Positions 31,752 to 43,320 of a stretch of DNA of 64,000 bases are shown one piece after another; position 1 is the stretch's first letter; every line of letters begins with the position of its first letter. Source of the stretch: Rhodopseudomonas palustris (GTDB lineage: Bacteria > Pseudomonadota > Alphaproteobacteria > Rhizobiales > Xanthobacteraceae); the NCBI RefSeq assembly GCF_003031265.1, contig NZ_CP019966.1:186001-250000 (forward strand), in the 5' to 3' direction. The position numbers and the translations under genes were made by a program. The notes under the pieces were generated by a model. The model saw only the letters and a program-made list of their open reading frames with translations. It was not told the origin of the DNA and made no database searches.

Positions 31752-34322
31752 ATGACGGTCCTGACCGAGACGCCGCCCCGCATCCGTTCGTGGTCGCTGC
31801 CACTCCGCTACGCGCTTCGCGAGATGCGCGGAGGGTTGAACGGGTTCTACGTCTTCATCGCCTGCATCGCGCTCGGCGTGATGGCGATCGCCGGCGTCGG
31901 TTCGGTGGCAGCCAGCCTCGGCGACGGGCTCGCCCGCGAGGGACGCACGCTGCTCGGCGGTGACGCCGCGTTCTCGCTGATCCAGCGCGAAGCGACGCCG
32001 AACGAAGTGGCGTTCCTGCGCAGCCGCGGCGATGTCTCGGTCGCCGCCACGATGCGCGGCATGGCACGCACCGACGATGGCCGCTCGGCTCTGGTCGAGC
32101 TGAAGGCCGTCGACGGCGCCTATCCGCTGCTCGGCGCACTCAAACTCGAACCGCCGATGCCGGTGGCCGACCTGCTCGCCCGGCGTGACGATGCCTTTGG
32201 GGCAGCCGCCGATCCGGCCCTGCTGGCGCGGCTCGATCTGAAGATCGGCGACAAGGTTACGATCGGCAGCGCCACCTTCCAGATCCGCAGCGCAGTGGCG
32301 GCCGAGCCGGACAAGCTGTCCGGCAATATCGGCTTCGGTCCGCGCTTCTTGATCAGCGACGACGGCTTGCGCGCGACCCAGTTGCTGCAGCCCGGCAGCC
32401 TGGTGCGCTGGACCTACCGGGTCCGGCTGCCGGACAACGGTACGGACGATCGCGCAGCGCAGCGGCTGGTCGATGACACCCGCGCGGCACTGCCGCAGGC
32501 CGGCTGGGAAATCCGCACCCGCGGCAACGCCTCGCCGCAGCTCGAACGCACCATTACCCGTTTCACTCAATTCCTGACCCTGGTTGGCCTCGCCGCGTTG
32601 GTGGTCGGCGGCGTCGGCGTCGCCAATGCGGTGAAGAGCCATATTGATCGCCGCCGCGACGTGATCGCAACGCTGAAGGCGGTCGGCGCCACCGGGCGCG
32701 ACGTGTTCGCGATCTATCTCACCCAGGTGATCGTGCTCGCGCTGATCGGGGCGGCGATCGGGCTGGCGCTCGGCGCCGCGATGCCGTTCGCGCTGGTTGG
32801 ACTGTTCGGGCAGTTACTCCCGCTGCCGGTGGTGGCGGCGCTGCATCCCGGTGAGCTGGCGCTATCGCTGGTCTACGGCCTGCTCACCGCACTGGCGTTC
32901 GGATTGTGGCCGCTGGCGCAGGTGCGTGACGTCCCGGTGGCGATGCTATTCCGCGAGGCCGCGACCGCCGACGGCCATCGCCCCCGGCTGAAGCACATCG
33001 CCTTGATCGCCGCGGTCGTCGCGGTGCTGCTCGCGGTGGTGATCGGGCTCGCCTACGACAAGCGCGTTGCGCTGGCCGTGATCGGCGCCACCCTGGCGAT
33101 CTTCGTGCTGCTGCGCGGCGTCGCCGCCGGACTGATGGCGATCGCGCGCCGGCTGCCGCGGTCGCGCATCACTATGCTGCGGCTCGCCGTCGCCAACATT
33201 CACCGCCCCGGTGCGCTGACACCATCAGTGGTCCTGTCGCTGGGTCTCGGCCTTGCGGTGCTGGTCACCGTCTCGCAGATCGACGGTAACCTGAGGCGGC
33301 AGTTTAGCGCTGCGCTGCCCGAGAAGGCACCGACCTTCTTCTTCATCGACATCCCCTCCAGCGAGACTGATCAATTCGGCACATTCCTGCGCCAGATCGC
33401 GCCGAACGCCACGCTGGAAGACGTGCCGATGCTGCGCGGCCGGATCGTCGCCGCGCGCGGCGTTCGCGCCGAAGACCTCAAGCCGGCGCCGGACGCCGAG
33501 TGGGTGCTGCAGAGCGATCGCGGCCTGACCTATGCGGCCGATGTCCCGGCCGGTTCCAAGGTGGTCGAGGGACGTTGGTGGCCCAAGGACTATAGCGGAC
33601 CGCCACTGGTGTCGTTCGACAAGAAGCTGGCGCAGGGACTTGGGCTGTCGATCGGCGACAAGGTCACCGTCAATGTGCTCGGCCGCGAGATCACCGCCAC
33701 GATCTCGAACCTGCGCAGCATCGACTGGCAGAGCCTCGGGATCAATTTCGTCCTGGTGTTTTCACCGGACACCTTCCGCGGCGCGCCCCACACCCACATC
33801 GCCACGCTGACCGAAAGCGGCAGCACGCCGCAGAGCGACGCCGCGGTGATCAAGCAGGTCGCCGACCGGTTTCCGGTGGTGACCTCGGTGCGGGTGCGCG
33901 AAGCGCTGGAGACGGTCGGCGGCGTGGTGTCGAACCTGGTGCTGGCGGTGCGCGGCGCCAGCGCGGTGACGCTGATCTCCGCCATCCTGGTGCTGGGCGG
34001 CGCGCTCGCTGCCGGCCATCGCCACCGGGTCTATGACGCGGTGATCCTGAAGACGCTGGGCGCCACCCGGGGACGGCTGATCGGCGCCTTTGCGCTCGAA
34101 TATGCGCTGATTGGTCTCGCCACCGCGGCGTTCGCCGTGCTGGCGGGCTCGGTCGCCGCGTGGCTGATTGTCACACGATTAATGACGCTGAGTTTCGCCT
34201 GGCAGGCCGGCTCGGCGGCCGGCGTGGTGGTGGCCGCTCTGGTGGTCACGGTCGGCCTCGGACTGATCGGCACGTGGCTGGCGCTCAACCAGAAACCAGC
34301 TTCCGTTTTGCGAAATTTATAG
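31752..34322 (+). CDS. ABC transporter permease with two FtsX domains (YbbP type)
   Basis: 856 residues. A first transmembrane helix (about 33-55) and a periplasmic MacB-like domain (about 60-250) are followed by an FtsX module (GLAALVVGGVGVANAVKSHIDRR region, about 275-395), a second helix pair around 415-455 and 480-500, another periplasmic domain, and a C-terminal FtsX module (about 715-850, ending LALNQKPASVLRNL). The architecture is that of YbbP and of LolCE-related exporters. Substrate unknown; linkage to tesA suggests lipid or peptide handling in the envelope. Confidence 0.9.
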   Translation: MTVLTETPPRIRSWSLPLRYALREMRGGLNGFYVFIACIALGVMAIAGVGSVAASLGDGLAREGRTLLGGDAAFSLIQREATPNEVAFLRSRGDVSVAATMRGMARTDDGRSALVELKAVDGAYPLLGALKLEPPMPVADLLARRDDAFGAAADPALLARLDLKIGDKVTIGSATFQIRSAVAAEPDKLSGNIGFGPRFLISDDGLRATQLLQPGSLVRWTYRVRLPDNGTDDRAAQRLVDDTRAALPQAGWEIRTRGNASPQLERTITRFTQFLTLVGLAALVVGGVGVANAVKSHIDRRRDVIATLKAVGATGRDVFAIYLTQVIVLALIGAAIGLALGAAMPFALVGLFGQLLPLPVVAALHPGELALSLVYGLLTALAFGLWPLAQVRDVPVAMLFREAATADGHRPRLKHIALIAAVVAVLLAVVIGLAYDKRVALAVIGATLAIFVLLRGVAAGLMAIARRLPRSRITMLRLAVANIHRPGALTPSVVLSLGLGLAVLVTVSQIDGNLRRQFSAALPEKAPTFFFIDIPSSETDQFGTFLRQIAPNATLEDVPMLRGRIVAARGVRAEDLKPAPDAEWVLQSDRGLTYAADVPAGSKVVEGRWWPKDYSGPPLVSFDKKLAQGLGLSIGDKVTVNVLGREITATISNLRSIDWQSLGINFVLVFSPDTFRGAPHTHIATLTESGSTPQSDAAVIKQVADRFPVVTSVRVREALETVGGVVSNLVLAVRGASAVTLISAILVLGGALAAGHRHRVYDAVILKTLGATRGRLIGAFALEYALIGLATAAFAVLAGSVAAWLIVTRLMTLSFAWQAGSAAGVVVAALVVTVGLGLIGTWLALNQKPASVLRNL

Positions 34323-34662
34323 TATGCAGCGCCGGCGGAACGGGCGGCGCGGCGCGCTGGCGCACCGCTCTGGCGGGTCCTGTTACGACTGGGAAATGGC
34401 CATTTTCGACCAAGGTCGGACGCCGATTTCTTTACCCTTCAGAGCGGAGCGACATTCAGCCGCGCATTAAAGCTTGCCCCGTCCGTGTTAGTTTCCCACA
34501 TATCAGCATGGGTCGGACGGCTCGATGAACAGACGTTAATTTTGGGTCCTGACTGGGATCTTGGCTCAACTTTAAGCGCACATTCTTCGCCACCGTCCGG
34601 ATAAATTAGTACTGGCTTTCGCCACCCTTCGCGACCGGCCAGACCAACTCGGGATCTCGACC
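34323..34662. other. 340-base intergenic region between the ABC permease and the BI-1 gene
   Basis: I see no gene and no clear terminator. The first 60 bases are very GC-rich; from about 34440 the sequence becomes A/T-richer, as expected for the promoter and leader of the BI-1 gene. TAAATT (34601-34606) could be a -10 element, but no good -35 accompanies it. Confidence 0.35.
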
Positions 34663-35454
34663 ATGTCGGACTTGGACCGCAACTACACTTCTCCCTTCGG
34701 CCGGGCCGCCGGACGCGTCGAAACCGCGACCGTCGACGCCGGGCTGCGCGCCTACATGCTGCGCATCTACAACTACATGACGATCGGCCTGGCCATCACC
34801 GGCCTGGCGGCGCTCGGCGTCTATATGGGCGCCGTGACCACGGACGCCGGCGCGGCTGCCGCGCGGGTCGGCAACACCATGCTGACCTCGTTCGGCGTGG
34901 CGATGTTCGTCAGCCCGCTGAAGTGGGTCTTCATCCTCGCCCCGCTGGCGATGGTGTTTGTCATCTCCTTCGGCATCAACCGCCTGAAGCCGGCGACCGC
35001 ACAGCTTCTGTTCTGGGCGTTCTCGGCGTTGATGGGCATCTCGCTGTCGTCGATCTTCCTGGTCTACACCCACACCTCGATCGTCCGGGTGTTCTTCATC
35101 ACCGCGGCCGCGTTCGGTGCGCTGAGCCTTTACGGCTACACCACCAAGCGTGACATGACCGGGATGGGTTCGTTCCTGATCATGGGCCTGTTCGGCGTCG
35201 TGATCGCCAGCCTGGTGAACCTGTTCGTCGCCTCGTCGATGCTGCAGTTCATCGTCTCGGTGGTGGGCGTGCTGGTGTTCGCCGGCCTGACCGCCTGGGA
35301 CACCCAGCGCCTGAAGAACGACTACATCTACGGCTACGGCTCGATGGGCGGCGACGTCGCCGAGCGGGCTGCCATTACCGGCGCTCTGTCGCTCTACCTG
35401 AACTTCATCAACCTGTTCACGCTGCTGCTTCAGCTGCTCGGACAGAAGGAATAA
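34663..35454 (+). CDS. Bax inhibitor-1/YccA family membrane protein
   Basis: 263 residues, seven predicted membrane spans between about 35 and 260. MLRIYNYMTIGLAITGLAA opens the BI-1 core, and the C-terminal part has the conserved TAWDTQRLKNDY and FINLFTLLLQLLG (acidic residues of the di-aspartyl sensor region). Family members are calcium/proton leak channels; the bacterial members interact with FtsH in E. coli. Monocistronic with a strong terminator. Confidence 0.93.
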   Translation: MSDLDRNYTSPFGRAAGRVETATVDAGLRAYMLRIYNYMTIGLAITGLAALGVYMGAVTTDAGAAAARVGNTMLTSFGVAMFVSPLKWVFILAPLAMVFVISFGINRLKPATAQLLFWAFSALMGISLSSIFLVYTHTSIVRVFFITAAAFGALSLYGYTTKRDMTGMGSFLIMGLFGVVIASLVNLFVASSMLQFIVSVVGVLVFAGLTAWDTQRLKNDYIYGYGSMGGDVAERAAITGALSLYLNFINLFTLLLQLLGQKE

Positions 35455-35482
35455 CGGTCTCCTCCCAGACCTGACAGCTCGA

Positions 35483-35514
35483 AGCCCCGGCCCAGCGCCG
35501 GGGCTTTTGTTTTG
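35483..35514 (+). terminator. Rho-independent terminator after the BI-1 gene
   Basis: AAGCCCCGG and CCGGGGCTT form a 9-bp stem with a 7-base loop, then TTGTTTTG. Confidence 0.85.
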
Positions 35515-35560
35515 ACGGACCGGGACCGCCGGGAGCAGCAGGACGCTTCGCATGTCAGAT

Positions 35561-35671
35561 GTCATCGCCGGGCTCGACCCGGCGATCCATCCTGCTGCAG
35601 GCAGCCTCCTGCAAGCCAGCCAAGCGTCATGGCGAAGAGGATGGATACGCGGGTCAAGCCCGCGTATGACG
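35561..35671. repeat. Family A palindromic repeat with a longer centre
   Basis: GTCATCGCCGGGCTCGACCCG opens and CGCGGGTCAAGCCCGCGTATG closes the element; a 35-base central stretch between the two hairpins makes this copy about 30 bases longer than the others. Confidence 0.75.
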
Positions 35672-35707
35672 CTGAGATTGGCGATCCGCTCCGAGTCCGA
35701 ATTTCAC

Positions 35708-36259
35708 ATGTCCGACCTCGTCATCCGCCCGGCGATCACCGCCGACCTGCCGGCCATCACCGCAATCTATGAGCAGGCGGTGCGGTTCGGCACCGCGACC
35801 TTCGAGCTGAGCCCGCCCGACCTTACCGAGATGACGCGGCGGTTCAGCACTCTGACCGAAGCCGGCTTTCCGTATCTGGTCGCGGAGGCGGACGGGGCGA
35901 TTGCCGGCTACGCCTATGCGGGCCCCTACCGGCCGCGGCCGGCCTATCGGTTCACGGTCGAGAACTCGATCTATCTCGATCCGGCGGCCCACCGCCGCGG
36001 CATCGGCAGCGCGCTGCTGCGTGACCTGATCACCGCATGCACCGAGCGCGGCTTCCGCCAGATGATCGCGGTGATCGGCGATTCCGCCAACGCCGCCTCG
36101 ATCGCCCTCCACCGCAAAGGCGGCTTCGTGCCGATCGGCACCCATACCGACGTCGGCTTCAAGTTCGGTCGCTGGCTGGACTCGGTGCTGATGCAGCGGA
36201 CGCTGGGGGACGGCGGGCAGACGGTGCCCGAAGCAGAAGCGCTGCCGAACAGCCCATAA
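35708..36259 (+). CDS. GNAT family N-acetyltransferase, phosphinothricin acetyltransferase type
   Basis: 183 residues from ATG 35708. It begins VIRPAITADLPAITAIYEQAV; VENSIYLDPAAHRRGIGSALL carries the acetyl-CoA pyrophosphate loop (RRGIGS, about 98-103), and MIAVIGDSANAASIALHRKGGF is the motif B region. This is the PAT/Bar subfamily, which acetylates amino groups of methionine sulfoximine-like compounds or amino acids; physiological substrate unknown. It stands alone just after a repeat. Confidence 0.83.
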   Translation: MSDLVIRPAITADLPAITAIYEQAVRFGTATFELSPPDLTEMTRRFSTLTEAGFPYLVAEADGAIAGYAYAGPYRPRPAYRFTVENSIYLDPAAHRRGIGSALLRDLITACTERGFRQMIAVIGDSANAASIALHRKGGFVPIGTHTDVGFKFGRWLDSVLMQRTLGDGGQTVPEAEALPNSP

Positions 36260-36285
36260 TGCCGTAACCCTCCGAAAAGCGGAGG

Positions 36286-36360
36286 GCCCAGTATTCGAGA
36301 GAGTTGACGCTGATCACTGGCGCTCTGGGATACTGGGTCGCCGGACAAGCCGAGCGATGA
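36286..36360. repeat. Short intergenic inverted repeat
   Basis: CCCAGTAT and ATACTGGG flank about 35 bases, followed by GTCGCCGGACAAGCCGAGCGATGACG, which resembles another palindromic family of these genomes (written here as two parts of one element). Preceded by a small CCTCC/GGAGG hairpin. Only one copy in the window. Confidence 0.4.
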
Positions 36361-36408
36361 CGCGGGGGGCCACCGAGACGCTTCGCCCCGGCTCCGCCGC
36401 AGCTCAGG

Positions 36409-36777
36409 TCAGACCAGCGCCAGCTTGCGGTCGATCACCAGCAGCACACGTTCGAGTTCATGGCCGCGGCGCAGGATCTGGCCGGAAGCGCCGATGACGC
36501 AATACGCGCCCTGTTTGCGGGCGAGCCGCGGATCCTTGACGATGCGATAGATCGGGACTTCCGAGGCGCGGCGGAAGATCGAGAACACCGCAGTGTCTTT
36601 CAGGAAGTCGATGGCGTAATCGCGCCACTCGCCGGCCGCGACCATCCGGCCATAGAGATTGAGGATGCGATTGAGCTCCAGGCGGTTGAAAGTAACCAGT
36701 CCCTGCAGCGGTGCGGTGCCTGGGCGCTCCGCTGCGCGGCTCTCGCTGGGGTCAGCCTCCCCGGAAATCATATCCAT
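36409..36777 (-). CDS. DUF2794 domain-containing protein
   Basis: 122 residues from ATG 36777, with a perfect AGGAGG ahead of it. VTFNRLELNRILNLYGRMVAAGEW, DYAIDFLKDTAVFSIFRRASE and PIYRIVKDPRLARKQGAY match the DUF2794 family of alphaproteobacteria. No known function, no membrane span. Single gene. Confidence 0.85.
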   Translation of the reverse strand: MDMISGEADPSESRAAERPGTAPLQGLVTFNRLELNRILNLYGRMVAAGEWRDYAIDFLKDTAVFSIFRRASEVPIYRIVKDPRLARKQGAYCVIGASGQILRRGHELERVLLVIDRKLALV

Positions 36778-36962
36778 CGGCGCCTCCTGTCACGACGCTG
36801 ACATGATTGCGCCGCCGGCGACGGGCCGCAAGGGGACCGAAAGCAGCAGGCGCCGAAACAGCGCCCTTGCGCACGCGGCTCACGCCTTCGTTAGCCGAAT
36901 TCTTATTGCCGCCCGATTTTCGCCCAGCGCCCGCCAAGCCCGCTTGCAATAACACTATCACT

Positions 36963-37084
36963 GCGTTGGCCCGGTCCCTTCGGCTTCGGATTCCTCAGCC
37001 CCCAGCCCCCCGAAGCAGTCGGGATCGGGCCTGTACGCAGAACCTCGATCCCCCTCCTGGGCCGACGCAAGTTGGTCCTTTTTT
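36963..37084 (+). ncRNA. Candidate small RNA with long hairpin and intrinsic terminator
   Basis: GCGT (36963-36966) pairs with ACGC (37035-37038), GGCCCG with CGGGCC, TCCC with GGGA and CTTCGG with CCGAAG, giving an interrupted 20-bp stem closed by a C-rich loop (ATTCCTCAGCCCCCAGCC). An unpaired CCCCCTCCT stretch follows, then a terminator hairpin and six T. Pyrimidine-rich CCTC/CCTCC in loop and linker could pair with ribosome-binding sites, which is inference. It does not carry the SRP RNA or 6S RNA signatures I know. Confidence 0.5.
37059..37084 (+). terminator. Intrinsic terminator on the plus strand with no upstream plus-strand gene
   Basis: GGCCGAC (37060-37066), GCAA tetraloop, GTTGGTCC (37071-37078, one bulged T), then TTTTTT (37079-37084) and GTTTT. 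The nearest plus-strand gene ends 800 bases upstream, beyond a minus-strand gene. Confidence 0.75.
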
Positions 37085-37179
37085 GTTTTGAGGGGCCGGC
37101 TTGCTCCCAGTCGGGAAGCGCGCAGCCAAGCGCGCAAAGCAGCTCTGGCTATTTCCGCCAGATCGCACCCGGCAGACGA

Positions 37180-37935
37180 TCAGTTCAGCGACGTGAACGC
37201 GGCCCCGAGCATCGCGCCGGGCTTCTCACGGCTGCCGTTCTGCACGTAGACCGCCGCCGCATCGACGCCGTCACCGACGACGTTCTCAAGCGGCACCGTC
37301 CAGTGCTCCGCCGCGCCGGTCCAATCGCCGACCTTCAGCAGATTGCGCACCACGTTGTGGTAGGTGACGTGCCGGCCGCGGTTCTCGCCGCGCCCGATCT
37401 CGATCGGGATCGCTTTGGACACCGCGCAGATCCAGACTTCGCCGCTCTTGGTCGTCTCGCCCTGGGGCGCCGCGGCGACCGAGACCTTGATCTCTTTGCC
37501 TTCGACCGCCACCGAGACCGGCACGGTCATCACCCCGGCGGTCTTGTCGGTGGTCTTGATCGCGCCCTCGATGCCGGCGCGGTTGCTGCCGACAAGGTGC
37601 GCCGACCCATTGACGATCACCTGCGGGGTGAACACGTCCCGATCGCCTCGCACTTGCGAGTAAGCTTTCTGGCGAGCGGTAAAACGGGAGTCGGCCAGGG
37701 TGTCCTTCCAGCCGAGATAGTCCCAATAGTCGATCGGCAGGCTGAGGGCGATCACCGACGGATCGCGGGCGAGTTCGCCGATGATTTTGTCCGCCGGCGG
37801 ACAGGACGAGCAGCCTTGCGAGGTGAACAGCTCGACCACGGCGCGGGGCTCGGCGGCAGCAAGATCGGCCGTCGCGATCGTCACGCACAGGCCGAGTGCG
37901 CCGGACCACCGCGAAAATCCACCAACACCATTCAT
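37180..37935 (-). CDS. DUF1223 domain-containing secreted thioredoxin-like protein
   Basis: 251 residues from ATG 37935. A signal peptide (SGALGLCVTIATADLAAAEP) precedes VELFTSQGCSSCPPADKIIGEL, a thioredoxin-like CxxC (CSSC), then LPIDYWDYLGWKD and TPQVIVNGSAHLVGSN, all typical of DUF1223. A periplasmic redox role is plausible but unproven. It lies downstream of acnA, beyond the acnA terminator, so it is probably independent. Confidence 0.85.
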   Translation of the reverse strand: MNGVGGFSRWSGALGLCVTIATADLAAAEPRAVVELFTSQGCSSCPPADKIIGELARDPSVIALSLPIDYWDYLGWKDTLADSRFTARQKAYSQVRGDRDVFTPQVIVNGSAHLVGSNRAGIEGAIKTTDKTAGVMTVPVSVAVEGKEIKVSVAAAPQGETTKSGEVWICAVSKAIPIEIGRGENRGRHVTYHNVVRNLLKVGDWTGAAEHWTVPLENVVGDGVDAAAVYVQNGSREKPGAMLGAAFTSLN

Positions 37936-38004
37936 CGTCGTTTGCCGAACCGCCTTTGCCGAATGCTTCGGGACGGCGGCGCGCCGCCATCCATCGAGGA
38001 GCCT

Positions 38005-38040
38005 TAAAACGAAAAGGCGGCCATTTGCATAGGCCGCCTT
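38005..38040 (-). terminator. Rho-independent terminator after acnA
   Basis: On the minus strand AAGGCGGCC and GGCCGCCTT pair around a 9-base loop and are followed by TTCGTTTTAA. It lies 64 bases past the acnA stop. Confidence 0.8.
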
Positions 38041-38103
38041 CCGTTCACCTGCCACTCACTTCGCAGTGAGGCATTCTGCGCCTATCGACGAAGATCGCGG
38101 CTG

Positions 38104-40821
<2,718 letters not shown>

Positions 40822-41036
40822 GTAAGGCGGGTCCCAGATTATCGTTTTCGATTGGGCGAGCTTGTATGCTGGCTCCGGAGGGGCAGGCCGTCCGGCTTGC
40901 AGGCGCCGATCGTGTGCTGCATCAAGTTCCGGCTTATAGAACCTTTCCAATTGCGCCGCCAGTTCGACAATGACAGGCGAGCGCATCGATTTGTGAGCAG
41001 GCCGTTCCGATCCCGGAGCGGAACAGGTTGGGATGC

Positions 41037-41639
41037 ATGCGGCTGTCGGGGCGCGACTTACGGTGTGTACGAGGTGGCCGCGAGGTATTCGCCGGACTGG
41101 CCTTCGAGGCGAGCGGCGGCGAGGCGCTGGCGCTGATCGGACATAATGGCGCCGGTAAGACGTCGCTGCTGCGGCTGATCGCCGGGCTGCTGACACCTGA
41201 GGGTGGAACCATCACGATCGACGGCGGGGAACCAGATACGCCGGTCGCCGAACAGGCGCACTATCTCGGCCACCGCGACGCGCTCAAGCCGTCGCTCAGC
41301 GTCGCTGAAAATCTCGGCTTCTGGCGCGACTTTCTCGGCGGCGAGCGCACCGATCTGAGCGCCGCCATCACGGCGGTCGGGCTCGGCCACGCCGCCGAAC
41401 TGCCGGCGGCGTATCTGTCGGCCGGCCAGCGCCGGCGGCTCTCGATCGCCCGCCTGCTGGTGGTGCGGCGGCCGATCTGGCTGCTGGACGAGCCAACCTC
41501 GGCGCTCGACGTCAAAGGTCAGGAGCTGTTCGTTGGCCTGATGCAGGATCACCTCGCCCGCAGCGGCATCATCGTCGCAGCCACCCACGCGCCGCTCGGC
41601 ATTCCGGTGCGCGAGCAGCGGATCGGAGCCGCGACATGA
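41037..41639 (+). CDS. ccmA: Heme exporter ATP-binding protein CcmA
   Basis: 200 residues from ATG 41037. Walker A is [13 protein letters not shown] (about 36), the signature is [15 protein letters not shown] (about 128) and Walker [13 protein letters not shown] (about 150). The short CcmA length and the ccmB neighbour decide the call. CcmAB powers release of holo-CcmE during cytochrome c maturation. ccmB starts four bases inside its end. Confidence 0.93.
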   Translation: MRLSGRDLRCVRGGREVFAGLAFEASGGEALALIGHNGAGKTSLLRLIAGLLTPEGGTITIDGGEPDTPVAEQAHYLGHRDALKPSLSVAENLGFWRDFLGGERTDLSAAITAVGLGHAAELPAAYLSAGQRRRLSIARLLVVRRPIWLLDEPTSALDVKGQELFVGLMQDHLARSGIIVAATHAPLGIPVREQRIGAAT

Positions 41640-42304
41640 CCGCGCTCGGCGCCATCATTCGCCGCGATATCAAGATCGCACTCCGCGTCGGCGGCGGGGC
41701 GCTGATCGGCGTATTATTCTTCCTCACTGTGGTGGTGCTGATGCCGTTCGCGGTCGGCCCCGACCTTGCGCTTTTGAAGCGGCTCGGGCCGGCGATCCTG
41801 TGGCTCGGCGCGCTGCTCGCCAGCCTGCTGACACTCGACCGGCTGTTCACCGCCGACGCCGAGGACGGCTCGCTCGACCTGATCGTGATGAGCCGGACCC
41901 CGCTGGAGCTGACCTGCGCCGCCAAGGCGCTGGCGCATTGGCTGGCGGCCGGCCTGCCGCTGATCGTGGCAACCCCGGTGCTGGGCCTGCTGCTCAACCT
42001 CGACGGCAGCGCCTCGCTCGCCGTGATGGCGACGCTGCTGGCCGGTACCCCAGCGCTGACCTTCACCGGCATGATCGGCGCCGCGCTGGCGGTGACGCTG
42101 CGCCGCGGCGGCCTATTGCTGGCCGTGTTGGTGCTGCCGCTGTCGATCCCGGTGCTGATCTTCGGCGTTTCCGCCTCGCAGGCGGCGATCGTCGGCCCGG
42201 TGTCGTTCGGCACGCCGTTCTCGATCCTGTGCGCGATCTCGCTGCTCAGCCTGGTGATCGGCCCGTTCGCCGCCGCCGCCAGCCTGCGCCAGGGGCTGGA
42301 TTAG
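41636..42304 (+). CDS. ccmB: Heme exporter protein CcmB
   Basis: 222 residues, six hydrophobic spans. It begins [44 protein letters not shown] and a C-terminal [23 protein letters not shown] are typical CcmB. Membrane partner of CcmA. ATG overlaps the ccmA stop (ATGA). Confidence 0.93.
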   Translation: MTALGAIIRRDIKIALRVGGGALIGVLFFLTVVVLMPFAVGPDLALLKRLGPAILWLGALLASLLTLDRLFTADAEDGSLDLIVMSRTPLELTCAAKALAHWLAAGLPLIVATPVLGLLLNLDGSASLAVMATLLAGTPALTFTGMIGAALAVTLRRGGLLLAVLVLPLSIPVLIFGVSASQAAIVGPVSFGTPFSILCAISLLSLVIGPFAAAASLRQGLD

Positions 42305-42396
42305 GGCGAATCACCGCCGATCAACTCCTTCGGAAGTCGCCGCCGACCTGCGTCACGTCATTGCCTGTGCGGGTCCCGGCCATTATCAGGAACGTC

Positions 42397-43131
42397 ATGA
42401 AGCTGACCGAACTCGCCAATCCGACCCGGTTCCTGACGCTCGCGGGGCGCTTGCTGCCCTGGCTGGCGGCCGCGACCGCATTGGCGCTGGCGGCGGGGCT
42501 GACCCAGGGCATGCTGGCGCCCGACGACTACCAGCAGGGCGCCACCGTCAAGATCATGTTCGTGCACGTGCCGAACGCCTGGCTGGCGATGTTCGTCTGG
42601 GGGGTGATGAGCGTCGCCTCGCTCGGCACGCTGGTGTGGCGGCATCCGCTCGCCGACGTCGCGGCCAAGACCGCGGCGCCGATCGGCGCGGCCTTCACAT
42701 TCCTGGCGCTGGTCACCGGCTCGCTGTGGGGCCGGCCGATGTGGGGCACCTATTGGGAATGGGACGCCCGGCTGACCTCGATGTTGGTGCTGTTTCTGAT
42801 GTATCTCGGCTTGATCGCGCTGTGGCGCGCGGTCGAGGACCCGTCCCGCGCCGCCCGCGCCGCCGCCGTGCTGACCCTAGTCGGTGCCATCAACCTGCCG
42901 ATCATCAAGTTCTCGGTCGATTGGTGGAATACGTTGCACCAGCCGGCCTCGGTGGTGCGGATGGGCGGCTCGACGCTCGACAAGGCGTTCCTGGTCCCGC
43001 TGCTGGTCACCGCGATCGGGTTTTCGCTGCTGTTTCTGACGCTGCATCTGGCGGCGATGCGGAACGAGATCCTGCGCCGGCGGGTGCGCTCGCTGCAGAT
43101 GATGCAGGCCAGCCGGGCCGAGGCAGCGTGA
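42397..43131 (+). CDS. ccmC: Heme lyase/exporter protein CcmC
   Basis: 244 residues, six spans. The tryptophan-rich heme-handling motif is in [15 protein letters not shown] (about 120), with periplasmic His in [11 protein letters not shown] (about 55) and in [12 protein letters not shown] (about 180). CcmC attaches heme to CcmE. ATG 42397 gives [12 protein letters not shown]; an in-frame GTG at 42370 would add nine residues. The 92-base gap after ccmB is the only sizeable one in the operon. Confidence 0.93.
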   Translation: MKLTELANPTRFLTLAGRLLPWLAAATALALAAGLTQGMLAPDDYQQGATVKIMFVHVPNAWLAMFVWGVMSVASLGTLVWRHPLADVAAKTAAPIGAAFTFLALVTGSLWGRPMWGTYWEWDARLTSMLVLFLMYLGLIALWRAVEDPSRAARAAAVLTLVGAINLPIIKFSVDWWNTLHQPASVVRMGGSTLDKAFLVPLLVTAIGFSLLFLTLHLAAMRNEILRRRVRSLQMMQASRAEAA

Positions 43132-43304
43132 TGTTCGGGAAATACGCGGACTTCATCGTCTCGTCCTACGCCGCGACCGCGATCGTGGTGCTGCTGCTGA
43201 TTGGCTGGGTGGTGCTGGACTATCGCAAGCAGAAGGCGCGGCTGCGCGATCTCGAGGCTCGCGGCGCCGTCCGCCGCTCCGGCCGCAGCGCCACCGATGA
43301 CTAA
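43131..43304 (+). CDS. ccmD: Heme exporter protein CcmD
   Basis: 57 residues with one membrane helix ([19 protein letters not shown], about 13-31) followed by a basic tail, the usual CcmD form. It stabilises the CcmABC-CcmE complex. Its ATG overlaps the ccmC stop by one base (TGATG). Confidence 0.9.
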   Translation: MFGKYADFIVSSYAATAIVVLLLIGWVVLDYRKQKARLRDLEARGAVRRSGRSATDD

Positions 43305-43320
43305 CAACCCACGGATCATC

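Larger units (their letters stand above)
36778..37179. other. 402-base intergenic region holding a candidate small RNA
   Basis: Both flanking genes are on the minus strand. The centre (36963-37084) has a long hairpin and a plus-strand terminator, listed separately. Bases 36800-36960 hold the upstream region of DUF2794 and any promoter of the RNA; I see no clear -35/-10 pair there. Confidence 0.5.

Noticed and set aside
34606..35565. 319-codon minus-strand frame opposite the BI-1 gene
   Set aside because: The plus strand encodes a complete BI-1 protein with conserved motifs.
36963..37084. Identity as SRP RNA (4.5S) or 6S RNA
   Set aside because: The SRP loop signature (GGAAG with AGCAG opposite) is missing, and the location does not fit the usual 6S neighbourhood; kept as an unnamed candidate.
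41015..41040. GGAAC motif before ccmA as a second EcfG promoter
   Set aside because: No CGTT at 16 or 17 bases downstream; other GGAAC sites in gaps (34336, 24925, 28288) fail the same test.
40822..41196. 125-codon N-terminal extension of acnA
   Set aside because: Standard aconitases start at the MTSLDSFK position; the extension has no conserved sequence and overlaps the ccmA leader.
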